Positions 14,562 through 27,123 of a stretch of DNA of 64,000 nucleotides are shown here, in pieces; within the stretch, counting starts at the first letter, position 1; every line of letters starts with the position of its first letter. Origin of the DNA: Rhizoclosmatium globosum. Taxonomy: Eukaryota > Chytridiomycota > Chytridiomycetes > Chytridiales > Chytriomycetaceae. The notes below the pieces were generated by a model. The model saw only the letters and a program-made list of their open reading frames with translations. It had not been told where the DNA came from and did not search any database. The stretch is taken from assembly GCA_002104985.1 (NCBI GenBank), contig MCGO01000128.1, forward strand, positions 51,511 through 115,510. The letters are read 5' to 3'. The position numbers and the translations under genes are program-made.

Positions 14562-16407
14562 TTACTTCTTTTTTGCGGGACTCTTCTTTGCTGGTGCAGC
14601 ACTGCCTGCTCTACTCAATATCTTGCTTCCTGCACGACTCCGAGGCGCTGCTAACGAGGCATTACTTGCTCCCAACATTCCACCACCAGCAGCAAGTCTT
14701 CCTTGTTGCATGGCCGTGATTTTGTCTTCCTCCTCTTTTTCATACTTTTTCATGGCAATGCGGTCAGCACATACTTTCGTGAATCTGTTTCCAATTTCTG
14801 TCGATTGGTATTCGATTTTCTTTTCCAGATGTGTGATAATTGTAGATACAACATTTGCCGTGTTTGTACTGAGTAGAGTCTGGAGGTTTGGAGGATTCAA
14901 TGGAGTGTCATCGACTATCTTTATGGGGAGCTGGGGTAAAGCTACCGGTGCTGGTTGTATTGGTATTGGCGCTCCTACAGCAGAAGGTCTTGGTATGGCC
15001 ACTGATCCTCTTGTAGAAGCTACTGCTTGAGGAGCAATAACAGTCAATCCTTCAACTGGAGGGACAGCAACGTTTTGATGCATGTCTTCTTCGACATTGA
15101 TGCTATCTTCGCCAGTAACTGTGAATGTCTCTTCAGGGTGGTAACCTGGATATTCCTTCTTTTCTGGTGGCCGCAAAACCACAACCCCTTCCTCCTCCTC
15201 TTCACTTGCCACAGGGAACAGTACCTCAGCTTTAACCACTTCAGTAACTTCGAGTTTTGGGAAAGGCTCCAATGGAGGTACTGTGATGACCATATTCATT
15301 CTTCTGACACGAACCATTTCCGCTATTTGAGCATCTTCTTTCGCTTTTCTTTCTTTCTCCTCGACCTCACGTTTCGCCGCAGCGATAGCTTCCAACTCCA
15401 ACTCTTTGGCACGACGCACTTTCTCAGCTTCTGCAAGCAAATAGTCACCCCACTTTTCAGCAAGAATTCCGCCACTTAGCGGGCTGGGTTCAACAAATGA
15501 GTCTACTTGTGAATTCACGACTGTTGTGTCAACTTCGCGAGGTCTCGTGAAAAAGTACGTGATGAGACGAACATGTTGGAGATATCTGTAAACATATCAC
15601 TTAACACACAGTAATGGAAAGTAATGACTCACATATCCGAAAACCACTCAATAATCCTCCGGATTTCTAGTGCATCAAACATTCTGACGCGTGGAACACA
15701 AGCATTCCAAGGCTCGCCAGTTCCATCCACCATTCCCTTCATTTGCTCAGTTAAAACTTGAACTGCTGCAGCTCGACCGCCAGCCCCACGCTCCAAGTAA
15801 ATACGATGCACAGCTTCCAACAGAGTGACAAACCAGCACACTTGTCCAACCGAAAATCCCCACTCCACAGCAACAACTGCAGCATCGAATAACATTTCCG
15901 CAAGCGCGGTGTCTCGAGCCACGATATCTTCTACTTCGCTGTCTGCATAGGCTTCGAGATCGGCGGTATCAGGGGAAGGGCATAAAAGGAGTGATTGAGG
16001 AGGATGTAGCGGTGGACAAAGATTGAACCACGCTCTAATAATACTCCTTTGGAATAATATCTTTTAGCATTTAAGTCGCGTTATCATAGATTTTGGGAGG
16101 TTGATTCTTACAGAGCTTCTTGTTTATCTGCCTCCTCCAACGTTTTAACCTGTTTAACAAAGTCCAACGCGCACTCAGGTGTTATTTCGAGTGCGTCCGC
16201 ACCTTTGAATGATGGTTCTATTTCAAGATCTTCTTCGCAATCAAGTTTTGCTTCTGCAGCGATCGCAGCACGTTTTGCTTTGATCTTAGTTTGGAGCTGG
16301 GTCAAAGTTGGAGGTGGACTCAGGAACTCGGCTAACAGTGAGGAAGCGATATTGGATCCATCAGTAGGTGTCTCCTTAGATCCCTTTTTCGACGCGCTTT
16401 TGCTCAT
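14562..16407 (-). CDS. C8orf74-like coiled-coil protein (probable flagellum-associated)
   Basis: Exons 16407-16112, 16034-15633 and 15585-14562 (complement) give 573 residues. The central part has helices around LLEAVHRIYLERG and FDALEIRRIIEWF, then a YLQHVRLITYFF block and a Val-Asn-Ser-Gln-Val/EPSPLSGG block. A long Glu/Lys/Ala coiled coil (AEKVRRAKELELEA...) follows, and the protein ends in a Lys-rich SPAKKK tail. The same order of blocks occurs in vertebrate C8orf74, a testis/cilium-linked protein of unknown role. The N-terminal 100 residues are fungal-specific and acidic. Start at the ATG 16407; an upstream in-frame GTG was not used. Homology is judged by eye, so the family call is moderate. 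Confidence 0.65.
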
Positions 16408-16825
16408 TGTTGTTGGGGTCGACACCTAGCGATTTTACGTTGCCTTTTCTATGGGAAACAACCAAGAGCCAAAGCGATAAACAGGTCGTTAAGCTTTTTC
16501 AAGCATTAGATACGAATGATTTGCGAGTTATGATCGGAATCAGTGATAACGTTGTATTATACCTCAATCCACCGTTACAAACATGACTGATTTAAAATAA
16601 AGAGGATTTTGTTTACTAGAATTGATTGGCATACTTTGTTTTTGGTGTCATGCTAACTCATTCTCCGCACTCTCTGTTCGAAAAATCCGTTATCATAATT
16701 GAAATGTTGAAACGATCGAATCGAAGCGTATGACCCCTTCTCGATGCTGTTTTTGTTATTTATTCAAGTTGGACTTGAATCGGTATAAAATGTTACTTAA
16801 AGTTTTGATCACGAAAACGATCTCA
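16408..16825. other. Intergenic spacer, 418 bp
   Basis: This AT-rich stretch separates the start of the C8orf74-like gene (transcribed leftwards) from a tRNA on the plus strand. It should contain the promoter of the former; I see nothing else recognisable. Confidence 0.5.
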
Positions 16826-16896
16826 GGACTGATAGCTCAGTGGTAGAGCGTAGGACTGCAAATCCCGAGGTCGCGGGATCAACCCCCGCTCGGTCC
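16826..16896 (+). tRNA. tRNA-Cys (GCA), copy 1
   Basis: The 71-nt cloverleaf has a 7-bp acceptor GGACTGA/TCGGTCC, D stem GCTC/GAGC, anticodon loop CTGCAAA giving anticodon GCA, and T stem GCGGG/CCCGC. The T loop is ATCAACC, so the B box reads GATCAA. The anticodon stem TAGGA/TCCCG has one A-C mismatch. There is no intron, no encoded CCA, and a T run follows as pol III terminator. An identical copy lies at 41603. Confidence 0.93.
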
Positions 16897-16970
16897 TTTT
16901 TGCAAACTTCAAAGTCTAAGGCGAAAGTTTTTTGAGGAGTGTAAATGTACGTTATATTTTGGAAATGAAA

Positions 16971-18700
16971 CTAACGCCGCGAAAACAGTAATTTCACTGG
17001 ATTAGCAGGCTTCACAGTGAAAATAGCCTTCACTGAGAGCAAATCATCTTTGGAAGTTCCTTCTGGAACACGGATTTTGTAACGCAAGGAAATCATGGTC
17101 AATAACGTCACGAATTCAATCTGCGCAAATTTCTTTCCAACGCATGCTCGAGGACCTTCTGCGAAAGGGACCCAACTGAGACTCATCTTTTCAGTGAGAG
17201 AAAAGAAGCGCTCTGGCTTGAACTTGGCTTCATCTTTTCCCCAGATTTCTGGATCACGATGCACGCTCGTGATGCTGTATTCGATGAAAGTTTTTGGAGG
17301 AACCACATAGTTTCCAACGACGGACGGAGCATCTCCCGTTTCTCTCGTGTGACTAAAAGCTTGAGAGAAAAGCCGAAGAGTTTCGTTCATTACAGCCTAA
17401 TAACCAATCAGGCGTTGAGACTTTTGAGTTATTGACATACCAAACTGTACTGAAGTTGCGAAACATCTGCATACTCAGGTGACATTTTTCCATCCAGCGT
17501 CTTTATACAAGCTTCTCGCAATCGTTCTTGAATTTCAGGATGCAAAGCCAATAAAGCCAATGCAAAAGTCAAAGTGTTGGCAGTTGTTTCATGGCCTGCA
17601 AGAATCATAACGAATCCATCCGCTTTGATTTCTGGTTTCGTCAAACGGTGTGATTCTTTTTCCAAGACTGAAGCTTGAGCCAGGGCTTGGAGAATCTTGG
17701 ACGTCTTTTGTTAGACCTTTTCTTACCAAATATGTCACTCACATTTGACGCTTTTAGGCCTGGATTATCAATGGCTTGGTCAATCATTTCGTCCAAATAC
17801 TTTCCAAATTCATCCCTTGCTACCTTTGCATCATTAAATGCCGGAACCGGCAAAGAAAGCACGGAACGCGGAATCGCGTAGTACCAAGGCATATACTGAA
17901 TGACCTTTTTCATGGTTTCACGAAACGTCATGCGATGGTGAGTATTAGCTTTGTCTCCCTTTTCGTCCCATTCGAGAATAATTCCAAACCCAGCAGCGGA
18001 AATAACCGAGAGTGCAAAGTTTTCACAATCGTCCAGTGTGTTCACTAGGAATTCGTCTTTGCCCTTCATTTCCCAGGATTCAAACATCTTTTGTGCAAGG
18101 TTGACTGTGACTTCATGGACCAATGCATTGTTGCGTTCACCGAAGACAGGAGCCACAGCTCTCTTATGACGCCTCCAAATATCACCCTCTGTGCTCACAA
18201 TATTCTGGCCTAAGGACTATAATTAATAATCATATTTTGAACCGAAACATACCATAAACATCAATAATGCCATAGAACCGCACTGGTTTAGTCAACTCCT
18301 TGGATCTATTCACCATGATATCGTTTCCAATGAAAGGATCTCTGATTTGGATTGTTGCTTGTTTTGAGTCCACAAACGCATACGCATCCACATTTCCGAA
18401 ATCAATGAATGCACGGTAGCCGTATTTATATCGCCAGATGTTGTAGCTGTGGAATCGCATTGGCAACCATCGTGGGAGAAGCTGGGTGACTGTCGTAAAA
18501 ACCCGATCTCCATAGAAGTTTCACACAACACGTACATCTAATACTCGCAACGGTGAGGAAGTATCGATTAAAAGGACTTCAATGTGCAATGTGGGATTCA
18601 ATCGTCGCAATTCTGCAGCTCGGATGCAAGCCTGAATATAGCTCTGCAAAAGTGACCCAGTCGCCAATACAAGTAAGGTTACGATGATGGCAGTGAACAT
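16971..18700 (-). CDS. Cytochrome P450 monooxygenase (tandem copy A)
   Basis: Exons 18700-18536, 18481-18253, 18209-17743, 17704-17441 and 17396-16971 (complement) give 516 residues. One N-terminal membrane anchor (residues 4-22) fits an ER P450. The oxygen-binding I-helix reads AGHETT, the ExxR motif is ETLR, the PERF-like motif is FKPERF, and the heme ligand is Cys about 460 in FAEGPRACVG. The substrate is unknown. Its tandem neighbour has exactly the same exon lengths and total length. An upstream TTG-initiated extension was rejected in favour of ATG 18700. Confidence 0.92.
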
Positions 18701-18798
18701 ACTTTTTTCTGACAATCAAAAATTCTTATAATCAAAAGCCACCAACAGAAATGAATTTATGTCTGTACGCTACACAGCATTTATTCAACTAATACGTA

Positions 18799-20535
18799 CT
18801 ATCGACGAGAAAACAATAACTTCACAGGATTGGCGGGCTTTAGAGTAAATAATCCTTTGGCAGAGAGCAAGTCATCCGCGGATATACCTTCCGGAACACG
18901 GATTCTGTAACGCAAGAAAATCATGGTCAATAACGTCACGAATTCAATCTGCGCAAATTTCTTTCCAACGCATGCTCGAGGACCTTCTGCGAAAGGGACC
19001 CAACTGAGACTCATCTTCTCAGTGAGAGAAAAGAAGCGTTCTGGCTTGAACTCGGCTTCATCTTTTCCCCAGATTTCTGGGTCACGATGGACACTCGTGA
19101 TGTTGTATTCAACAATACTGTGTGGCGGAAGCACGTATTTCCCGACCACAGCTGATGTCTCTCCAGTTTCTCTTGCATGACTAAATATTTGCGAGAAAAG
19201 GCGAAGAGTTTCGTTCATTACCGCCTATTTCAATCATTAGTTTTATGGCAATGTGTGCAAACAGACAAACCATGCTGTGATGCAGTTTCGAAATATCTGT
19301 ATATTCCGGTGTCATTTTGCCGTCCAGCTCTTTCATACAAGCTTCTCGCAATCGTTCTTGAATTTCAGGATGCAAGGCCAATAAAGCCAATGCAAAAGTC
19401 AAAGTGTTGGCAGTTGTTTCATGACCTGCAAGAATCATAACGAATCCATCAGCTTTGATTTCGGGTTTCGTCAAGCGGTGTGATTCTTTCTCCAAGACTG
19501 AAGCTTGAGCCAGGGCTTGAAGAATCTTGGACGCCTTTTGTTAGACCTTTTCTTCACAAATATGTCACTCACATTTGACGCTTTTAAGCCTGGATTATCA
19601 ATGGCTTGGTCAATCATCTCGTCCAAATACTTTCCAAATTCATCCCTTGCTACCTTTGCATCACTAAATGCCGGAACCGGCAAAGAAAGCACGGAACGCG
19701 GAATCGCGTAGTACCAAGGCATATACTGAATGACCTTTTTCATGGATTCGCGAAACGTCATTCGATGGTGAGTGTTAGCTTTGTCTCCCTTTTCGTCCCA
19801 TTCAAGGTTAATTCCAAATCCAGCAGCGGAAATAACCGAGAGTGCAAAGTTTTCACAATCGTCCAGTGTGTTCACTAGGAATTCGTCTTTGTCCTTCATT
19901 TCCCAGGATTCAAACATCTTTTGTGTAAGGTTGACTGTGACTTCATGGACCAACGCATTGTTACGTTCGCCAAAGACAGGAGCCACAGCTCTCTTATGAC
20001 GCCTCCAAATATCACCTTCTGTGCTCACAATATTCTGGCCTATGGGATATGATTAGTGATATCAAGTTGAACAGAAACAAACCATAAACATCAATAATGC
20101 CGTAGAACCGCACTGGCTTAGTCAACTCCTTAGATCTATTCACCATGATATCGTTGCCAATGACAGGATCTCTGATTTGGATTGTTGCATGTTTTGAGTC
20201 CACGAACGCAAACGCATCCACATTTCCGTTCTCAATAAATGAACTGTAGCCGTATTTGTATCTCCAGGCATTGTAGTTTTTGACTTTCATGGGGAGCCAT
20301 TGAGGGAGGAGCTGGGGAATTTGTTTGTAAAGGCAAAACGCCGATCTCCGTTCTCTCAGTTGTCACATACATCTAACGCACGCAAAGGAGAGGCAACATC
20401 GACGAAAAGAACCTCGATGTGCAATGTGGGATTCAATCGGCGTAGTTCTGCAGCTCGGATGCGAGCCTGGATATAGCTCTGTAGGAGTGATCCAATCACT
20501 AGGGCAAGTAAAGAAAGCACAATTGTGACGAACAT
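18799..20535 (-). CDS. Cytochrome P450 monooxygenase (tandem copy B)
   Basis: Exons 20535-20371, 20311-20083, 20039-19573, 19534-19271 and 19224-18799 (complement) give 516 residues, each exon matching copy A in length. The motifs are AGHETT, ETLR, FKPERF and FAEGPRACVG. Exon 3 and intron 3 are almost identical to copy A, while exon 1, introns 1, 2 and 4, and parts of exon 5 (substrate-recognition region after ETLR and the C-terminal strand) have diverged. The gene starts 98 bp upstream of copy A's end of spacer and is read the same way. Both copies look functional; substrate is unknown. Confidence 0.92.
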
Positions 20536-20608
20536 TCTTTCAACAAAGTGAAATTGAAATTGAAATGAAAATAATCCAACAAAATCCGAAATACGCCCAA
20601 CAGGAATG

Positions 20609-21676
20609 CTATTTATCTTTACCAACTACGCTGCCTTTCGCAGCTGTACCAGTTTGAATGGTGTTAACTTGTTGACCCGTAGAAGGTCTCATTCGACTAT
20701 CCTCATTCGTTGAAGAGTTATTACCGCGAGTTGATCTGGCGTTGAATATTTTCAAGAACTTTGGAGACACAATGGAGTCCACACAGTAGAGTGGAAGCAA
20801 ACAGTAACCCCTGTCATTCAATCAGAACTACGCATAAATAATCACTTAAAACTCACATATTCCAAAGAATGTTGGTGTAAAAGTTACCACCCCAGCTTTT
20901 ATAACAGATACTACCCACCAAGTAAATAGCGGTCATGGACCCGGTCAACAAACTGAGCTGAAACACGTCCCAATTCGTAGTCCCGCCTTCAAAGCTCTTA
21001 CGGGCCAGAGAAACAAGAAACCAAATGTCAAAGTACACAAACGAAATACCAGTGGCGATGGCTTGATACAAATCTTGGTTGAAACAAGTTGTAATATCAG
21101 TGTAAAGACACGGAATATTTGCAGCCAAGTTCAAGCAGATGCACGCTGCAACCTATCATAAAAATGAAAAGATTTACGTTTGGAGAACACAGACAGATGT
21201 TTGCACTTACAACGACACCATCGATAACACCAGCCTGCCCCAGCTTTTCTGGAACAACCTTCACTTTACGAAAATACAACAACGCGAACCCAGAAATAAA
21301 ACAAAGCGACGCGAAAAAGTAATACGCGTGAACGCGAGAGTCACAAGCGGATGGGTTGATCCCGTTCACATAGTACATATTGAACGTCATACAATCAAGC
21401 ATAAAGAACCCTGCAATAGCTGCTATAATGTTGACGGCGATTGCGCCAAAGACAAGAGCCCAAATGACCGTGTATTTGTAATTCAAAAGAGCTTCGTTTC
21501 TGTTACATAGTCCTGAGAATTGGACTCGTCACTTATAAAGTGTAAGGTGCTTACAGCAAGACGAAAGAGTAGTATAGTTGGTACATTGAAAAGGCCGTCC
21601 AAGTGGCGTTGTCAATGTTGGACCACAGATAGTCGTAAACCCAACCAGTTGTTGGATAAACTGTATCGTCACTCAT
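20609..21676 (-). CDS. Orphan seven-helix membrane protein (copy A)
   Basis: Exons 21676-21555, 21499-21211, 21152-20857 and 20810-20609 (complement) give 302 residues. There is a short polar N-terminus with an N-glycosylation site (NATW), about seven hydrophobic helices, a Cys-containing loop (LDCMTFNMYYVNG..PSACDS), a conserved TTCFNQDLYQAIA block and YTNILWNMGYC before the last helix. The cytosolic tail is hydrophilic and Ser/Thr-rich. I cannot place it in a named family; the topology is receptor-like. A paralogue lies at 27124-28165. Confidence 0.75.
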
Positions 21677-22356
21677 CTCTAGATATTTTGGTGGCTTGCA
21701 GTTATATAATAGTACTTGCAGTTGTCAGAGAAGCGCTAGGAGAGGGGGCCAATGTGACTGTTGAGGCGGTTCAAAGTGACAATTCTGCAATATTTAAGGG
21801 CAATCTTTCTTTACTTTGCATTGAACGGAAAGCAAAAAAATTCGATGATACCAATGATAAGGACATAGTTACCAATATGCCCGGACTTTGGAGACAATTT
21901 TTATGAGGCAACTTGAGGTCGTCCTTCACTCACTCAAGATATTATTCACACGCAAGTGAATTTTCTAGGAAATGGAATGGAGGACTTCTATGAGAAGTGT
22001 GAAGGAACTCTCAATGATGACACGAAAAGGCAACTAACCCGTTTAAAGTCTGTAAACCAAGAGACAGTCGTCGTGAAATGTCACAGAAACGATACCTTAT
22101 TGTACGTGAAATAATGAGCAAGTTAACCAACACAAGGGTCGAAAAGAACGAATACCAGCGGCCAAACAAAAAAAACAGACACACACACTTGGATCACGTT
22201 GATTTTGTTATTCCCTAAAATAAAAATTCAAAACAAAAGCCATCATCTGGTGTAGGGTGTCCCTAAAGGAAAAGAGTTGCGCGGGTGAGCGGACTGAAAG
22301 CAACACCAAAACAAGAAACATAAAAAAAGGGCTTGGAACAATACAACGTCACTGTT
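21677..22356. other. Intergenic spacer, 680 bp
   Basis: This lies between the 5' end of the 7TM copy A gene and the 3' end of the RBM39-like gene, both read leftwards. It should include the 7TM promoter and the RBM39 3' UTR. A short open frame at 21700-21905 has no family resemblance and was not called. Confidence 0.5.
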
Positions 22357-24363
22357 TTACAGGTAAGCTGCATCAGGATACTTTGCGTGATAGACCACTT
22401 CGAGCATAAACGTTGCTGAGATCTATGGATGGGAAAGGTTTAGGAAATTGGAGAGGAAAAAAGGAGGACTCAAGTTAACACACCTGCTTTCCAGCAAAGA
22501 AGCGACCATTCAAAGCATTAATCGCCTGTTGGGCAAAAGGAATAGCATCAAATTTGATGTAAATATATCCCTATGAAAGCAATCTTAGAAATCTGAAGCC
22601 ATTAATTCAAGAATAAATACACAAACCTGGGAGTGCTTGTCAACCGCAATGTGCACAATCTTACCATATTTCGAACACTCTTCTTTCACGTCATCGCGGA
22701 TTTCGGAATCCCAGTTCGGTTCTGTTTCTTGAGCAGGGTCAAACATGTTTTTGAGAAGAACGCATCGAGACGTAACTTCTTGTTTCCTATAAGCTTAATT
22801 AGTAAACTGTAGGAGAATAACCGTCAAGGAGACGTGACCGACTTCGCTATAAAATAATGAGCTCTGTTCGTGCTCTCGCTGCGCACGTGTCCCTCCTACA
22901 TAAATTCGCTCCCTGAGAGTTCGTTCGCTGCGCTCACATGGATCCCAGCTTCCCTGAAAAGAATACAGAGCCCTGCTCCTGCTCCTCCCCTCAATGCACT
23001 CAAAATCTCAGCCAGAATAAGATACTCACGCAGCAACGGTCGCAGCAAGTGCGGCAGCAGCACTAGGATCATCCCGTCTCGCCAAATTCGCCATCAAAGC
23101 AGCTCTCGCCTGAGCAGACATGGCCACTCCAACCTTCTCTTCATCCTCCAATCCAACCGAGACACTCCCGTTCATACCCATAGCGCCAAGACCATTCTTA
23201 TCAGCCTCTGACGAGTACCCGACTTTCAGTGTACGACCTTTGAGTTCATAGTTGTGCATAGCTTCCAGAGCAGCTTTCGCCTCATGCGGGTGTTTGAATT
23301 GGACAAAAGCGAAACCACGGGAACGGCCTGTGTCAGCGTCTTTGTGGAGTTGGACAAATTCGACAGCACCATGGACTTCAAAGAGGGAACGAATGTCGTC
23401 TTCGGTGAGGGTAAAGTCGATGGAACCGACGTACAGGCGGGTGAGAGCTGTGGCAGGGTTTGCTGGGAGAACAGTGACAGTGTTTCCTTTGCTTTCGGCG
23501 GCCCTATTTGGTGTGAGAGAAAGACAGAAGATTAGCACAGTGCATGTGAAGGTGAACAACCAAAAAAAACAAACTCACGCCAGAGCAGCTTGACGAGCAG
23601 CTTCTTCGGCAATCCTATTCTTTTCGGATTCAGTATGCTGAATAATCATTGGAATTCCCAGCAACTTCGTGCCCGACATTGCAATCGCCTTTGTGACGGC
23701 CACTTTTTCCTTGAATTCCACGTAACCAACACCTTTAGACTTTCGAGTGTTTCTGTCTGTGACAAGACGCACGTCTTTGACCTGTAGTTTGTATTCGCCT
23801 GTGTTGATTTAGAGTTAGAGTTAGGATCGAAGCCAAGCAAGAGAGAGAGACACGCACCCTTTTCAAAGAAGTCTTCAATGTCCCGTGGAGTAACTCTCGC
23901 CGCCAATTGCATGACAAATACAGTTCTTGAGTCACGTTCAATGTCCATTTGTTGTTGTTCTTCGCGAGTGAGTCGACGAGGAGGAGGCGACCGAGACCTT
24001 CGCCGATCTCTCTCTCGTTCTCGTTCTCTGTCTCGTCGATGTGGCGATCTAGAACGAGACCTGTGTGAGTGTCTGTCACGCCGGTCTCTGTCTCTGTCTC
24101 TGTCGCGCCGCGAGTCCCGCTCTCGTTCTCGTTCTCGTTCTCGTTCTTTCTCGCGCGACAAAAGAGGAAGAGTCTCCTGTTCAAACAGCCCAAGTTAGTC
24201 GGTAGTCGGACACTTCCACGCACAACCACACCTTGTTCTCCTTGGCTCGGTGGTTGTCTGCCTCCGCTGCGAGCGCGGGTTGCTGTTGCTGTTGCTGTTG
24301 CGGTGGAAGAGACGCCGGTTTGTACGGCGCTTCAAGCATCGCCTCAAGGTCAAAGTCGGCCAT
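22357..24363 (-). CDS. RBM39/CAPER-like splicing factor (RS domain, three RRMs)
   Basis: Exons 24363-24232, 24176-23858, 23798-23579, 23503-23030, 22786-22627, 22570-22484 and 22422-22357 (complement) give 485 residues. A polyGln stretch and an Arg/Ser/Glu/Asp repeat region are followed by RRM1 (SRTVFVMQLA, about 125-205), RRM2 (TRLYVGSIDF...GFAFVQF, about 243-320) and a C-terminal UHM-type RRM3 (CVLLKNMFDP...GYIYIKF...EVVYH, about 385-480). This order is that of RBM39/Rsd1, a U2AF-related splicing cofactor. Intron 4 is long (243 nt) and carries GAGCG-type repeats. The RS region is encoded by a tct/cgt simple repeat. Confidence 0.9.
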
Positions 24364-24477
24364 TTTGATTCAGCTTTGTGTCTGTTTTGTTTCACGGAAC
24401 TGAAAACAGGAAAAATTCCAGGACATTCTCTTCATCTTACTCACTTTTCATAAACTCAATAAAACAAATGAGACTCT

Positions 24478-26936
24478 TTAAATGTTCCATGCCTTGAACC
24501 ACTTGCGTCCTCTGTACTCCCACCCGTTCTTGTATCCAAACACAAAGTCTTTAAAGTACCAAAAGATACCCAAATCAATGCAAATCAACACCCAAAACAC
24601 AAGTCGCCGTGTCATATGCTGACGAGGTAACAATCGCACTAGTAAGTGCTCGACAATGTAAGCAAACAGAATCATTCCAAATTGCAGTGCCGGCAAGTAG
24701 TGATGAATATATGTGACTCTAGGCATCAGGATGTAGGGAATAAAGTTGACCAGCCATCCCAAGATACCAATCTTGAACATGAACCAAAAGTCGTGCAATT
24801 GCTCGCTTGATTTCCAGTCTTTGGCTCCTTGGAAATAACGAATCAAGTAGACTGCAGCAACCGCGAGATATGTGATCAGTGCTGCGGTTACTCCAAGCCA
24901 AATTAATGGGTGTCCAATAATATTATAGCTCCATCCGGCTCCTCCAACCACCAAATTGGTTTGAAGTGTCGGCCATTCCCATGGATAACTTTCAATGGAC
25001 GACTTTGCTTTTCCAGGTTCAGGAACGAGCATACTGTTTCCAAGCATTTTATCATAGTTGTCGTCCATAAACGCCGAAAAGAAACTCCATGGATAGTCGC
25101 TCTTTGTGCCTGGTGGAACTGTGATTCATTGTGTTTGTTAGAATATTTCAAAATATCAACAAAACAACTCTCACGTTCTGGGTTCCAGTGCTCTTCGATA
25201 TTCCATAGCGCATTTCTTGAATTCTCCCAGTTGGGTGATTCATGGGTACATGCAACCTCATGCTGATCAAATCCCCACACCTTGTCTAACTTTGTCATGT
25301 GATCACTACGCAACCAACAACCACTCTCCTGACTCTGAATACGGAAACGCGTCAACAACGTTTTGAGCTGTCCGGAGCCACCAAACGATTTACCAAGCTC
25401 ATCAACAACCACAATCTTCCAGACCTCCCCCTTTCCGACAGTCCCTTCCTCACCTCCAAAACTGACTTCGCGATACTTTTCTCCACTGGTGGGAGCTCCA
25501 AACTCTTCATGAACTCGCAACAACTTTTTGCTCAACTTGTGTTGGATTCGCACCAAGTCGCCGTGCTTCAATGCGTGCTTCTCTTGTCCAGCAACGGCGT
25601 CCAACAAAATCATTCGGTTGTTATCGTCCCGCCTCCATCCGTAAAGAGTCACTTGCTGTTCCTTTGATCCGACAGGGTAGTTGTGTGGATGCGAGTGCAA
25701 CAATCCTCCACCAGCACCATGATACCGAATCTGAACTTCACTTCCAGTCCACACATTAACAGGCCCAGTCTGCATATCAACCCCCTTCAAATGATACTGA
25801 AACAAAGACCCCATCTTCCCATCCCCAGGCCCACTATTCGTCAACACCGCAAAGTGAATATAAAAGGCCCCCAAATAAACACTCAACGGCAGCAAAATCA
25901 AACACAAAATCCTCGCAACCCAATGCATCACATACGGCACAACCTTCGGCCTCTCCAACAACATAGCCCCCAAATCATTCACTGTATGCAACCCCACAAT
26001 AATCACAACAAAAAGTCCAACCCACTTCACACTCATCGTCGCCCCAATCGCAAACCCCGTCAACCCCAAATAAACCCACCACCCCCTCGTAAACACCGCC
26101 ACCCTCTGATAATTCCTAAACCGAAACACCGCAAACAACGACAAACTCGTGAAAAAGAGCAACAACGGATCCAACAGAATAAACCTGCTCAACACAAGCG
26201 TCGCTACATCCGTCAGTGCCATCACGCCCAAGAACACGGACGCGTCTTGAGACAGGTGGAGCTCGAGGCCTGTTAGATACGCGAGCGGGACTGTCAGAGC
26301 AGCCAGAAAGGCGCAACACGCGCGGAAGGGCGTGTGGAACAGGGTTGCTGGGTACGTTGCACCACTATCGAACGCAAACTTCCCATCATACCCGACAAAG
26401 TTTGCAAACAGCCCCAAGAGGGATTTCCCGAGCGGTGGGTGTAAGTCCGTGTACCTGTTCCGGTTTTTGATAAGGGGGTAAAAATCAAACGTGTCAATAC
26501 AGTGTAAGACACAATTCGTATGTGATGTGTGTGCATACCATTTCCTTGTTTGATAGAATCCAGCGAATTTGCCGAAATGGGCTTCATCCCAGACGACTGT
26601 GTTTGCCTTCCCGATTTGGTAGAGCCGGGTGAAGAGGGCGAGGGCAATGAATGTGTACAGGATAGCCTTGTTTGCGCGGTGTGGGACGGTTCCTGGTGCG
26701 GATAGGCTGGTTTTGTTGAGGTATTTCTGCTCGGAGTCGAATGGCTGGTTGTTTGTTTTGTGGGTGAGACGGTGTGTTGGGGAGTGTGGGGAACTGGAAC
26801 ATACTTTGGCGGCGGAGGAGTCGGTCGACTTGGTAGTAAATAGGTCTAGGGAAATGCCTTGGAAGGATGGCTTTTTAGGGAGAGTGCTTTGAGCCTGGAC
26901 TTGTTGCCGCCGTGCTCGCAAGTACTCTGAAGTCAT
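24478..26936 (-). CDS. PMT2: Protein O-mannosyltransferase (Pmt2/POMT2-like)
   Basis: Exons 26936-26539, 26454-25175 and 25118-24478 (complement) give 772 residues. After a 95-residue polar N-terminus come the multi-helix GT39 domain with the catalytic DE pair in VVWDEAHFG and LHPPLGK, then the luminal MIR domain (GGGLLHSHPHNYP, KEQQVTLYGW, LRVHEEFG), then four to five C-terminal helices (PRVTYIHHYLPALQFG). It transfers mannose from dolichyl-phosphate mannose to Ser/Thr of secretory proteins in the ER. Assignment to the Pmt2 branch rests on the HSH..NYP.GS.EQQVT block and is moderate; the family is certain. Confidence 0.9.
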
Positions 26937-27123
26937 TTTTCTTTTGTGATGAACTCAAAACTTAATAATTACGAAGAGAGGGAAGAGAAGAAGAGGAAGG
27001 AAGAGAGAAGAAGAGATGAAAAGAAAAGAAGAATGATAATCTAGTGTGCTTTAAGTGTTCCGTATCCCCTATGGTTCGTTGTTTAAGTTTCCCCATTGAA
27101 AGCATAAACAGAATCCAGATTAC

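Noticed and set aside
21520..21906. Plus-strand frame upstream of 7TM copy A
   Set aside because: It overlaps the first exon and promoter of that gene on the other strand and has no recognisable domain.
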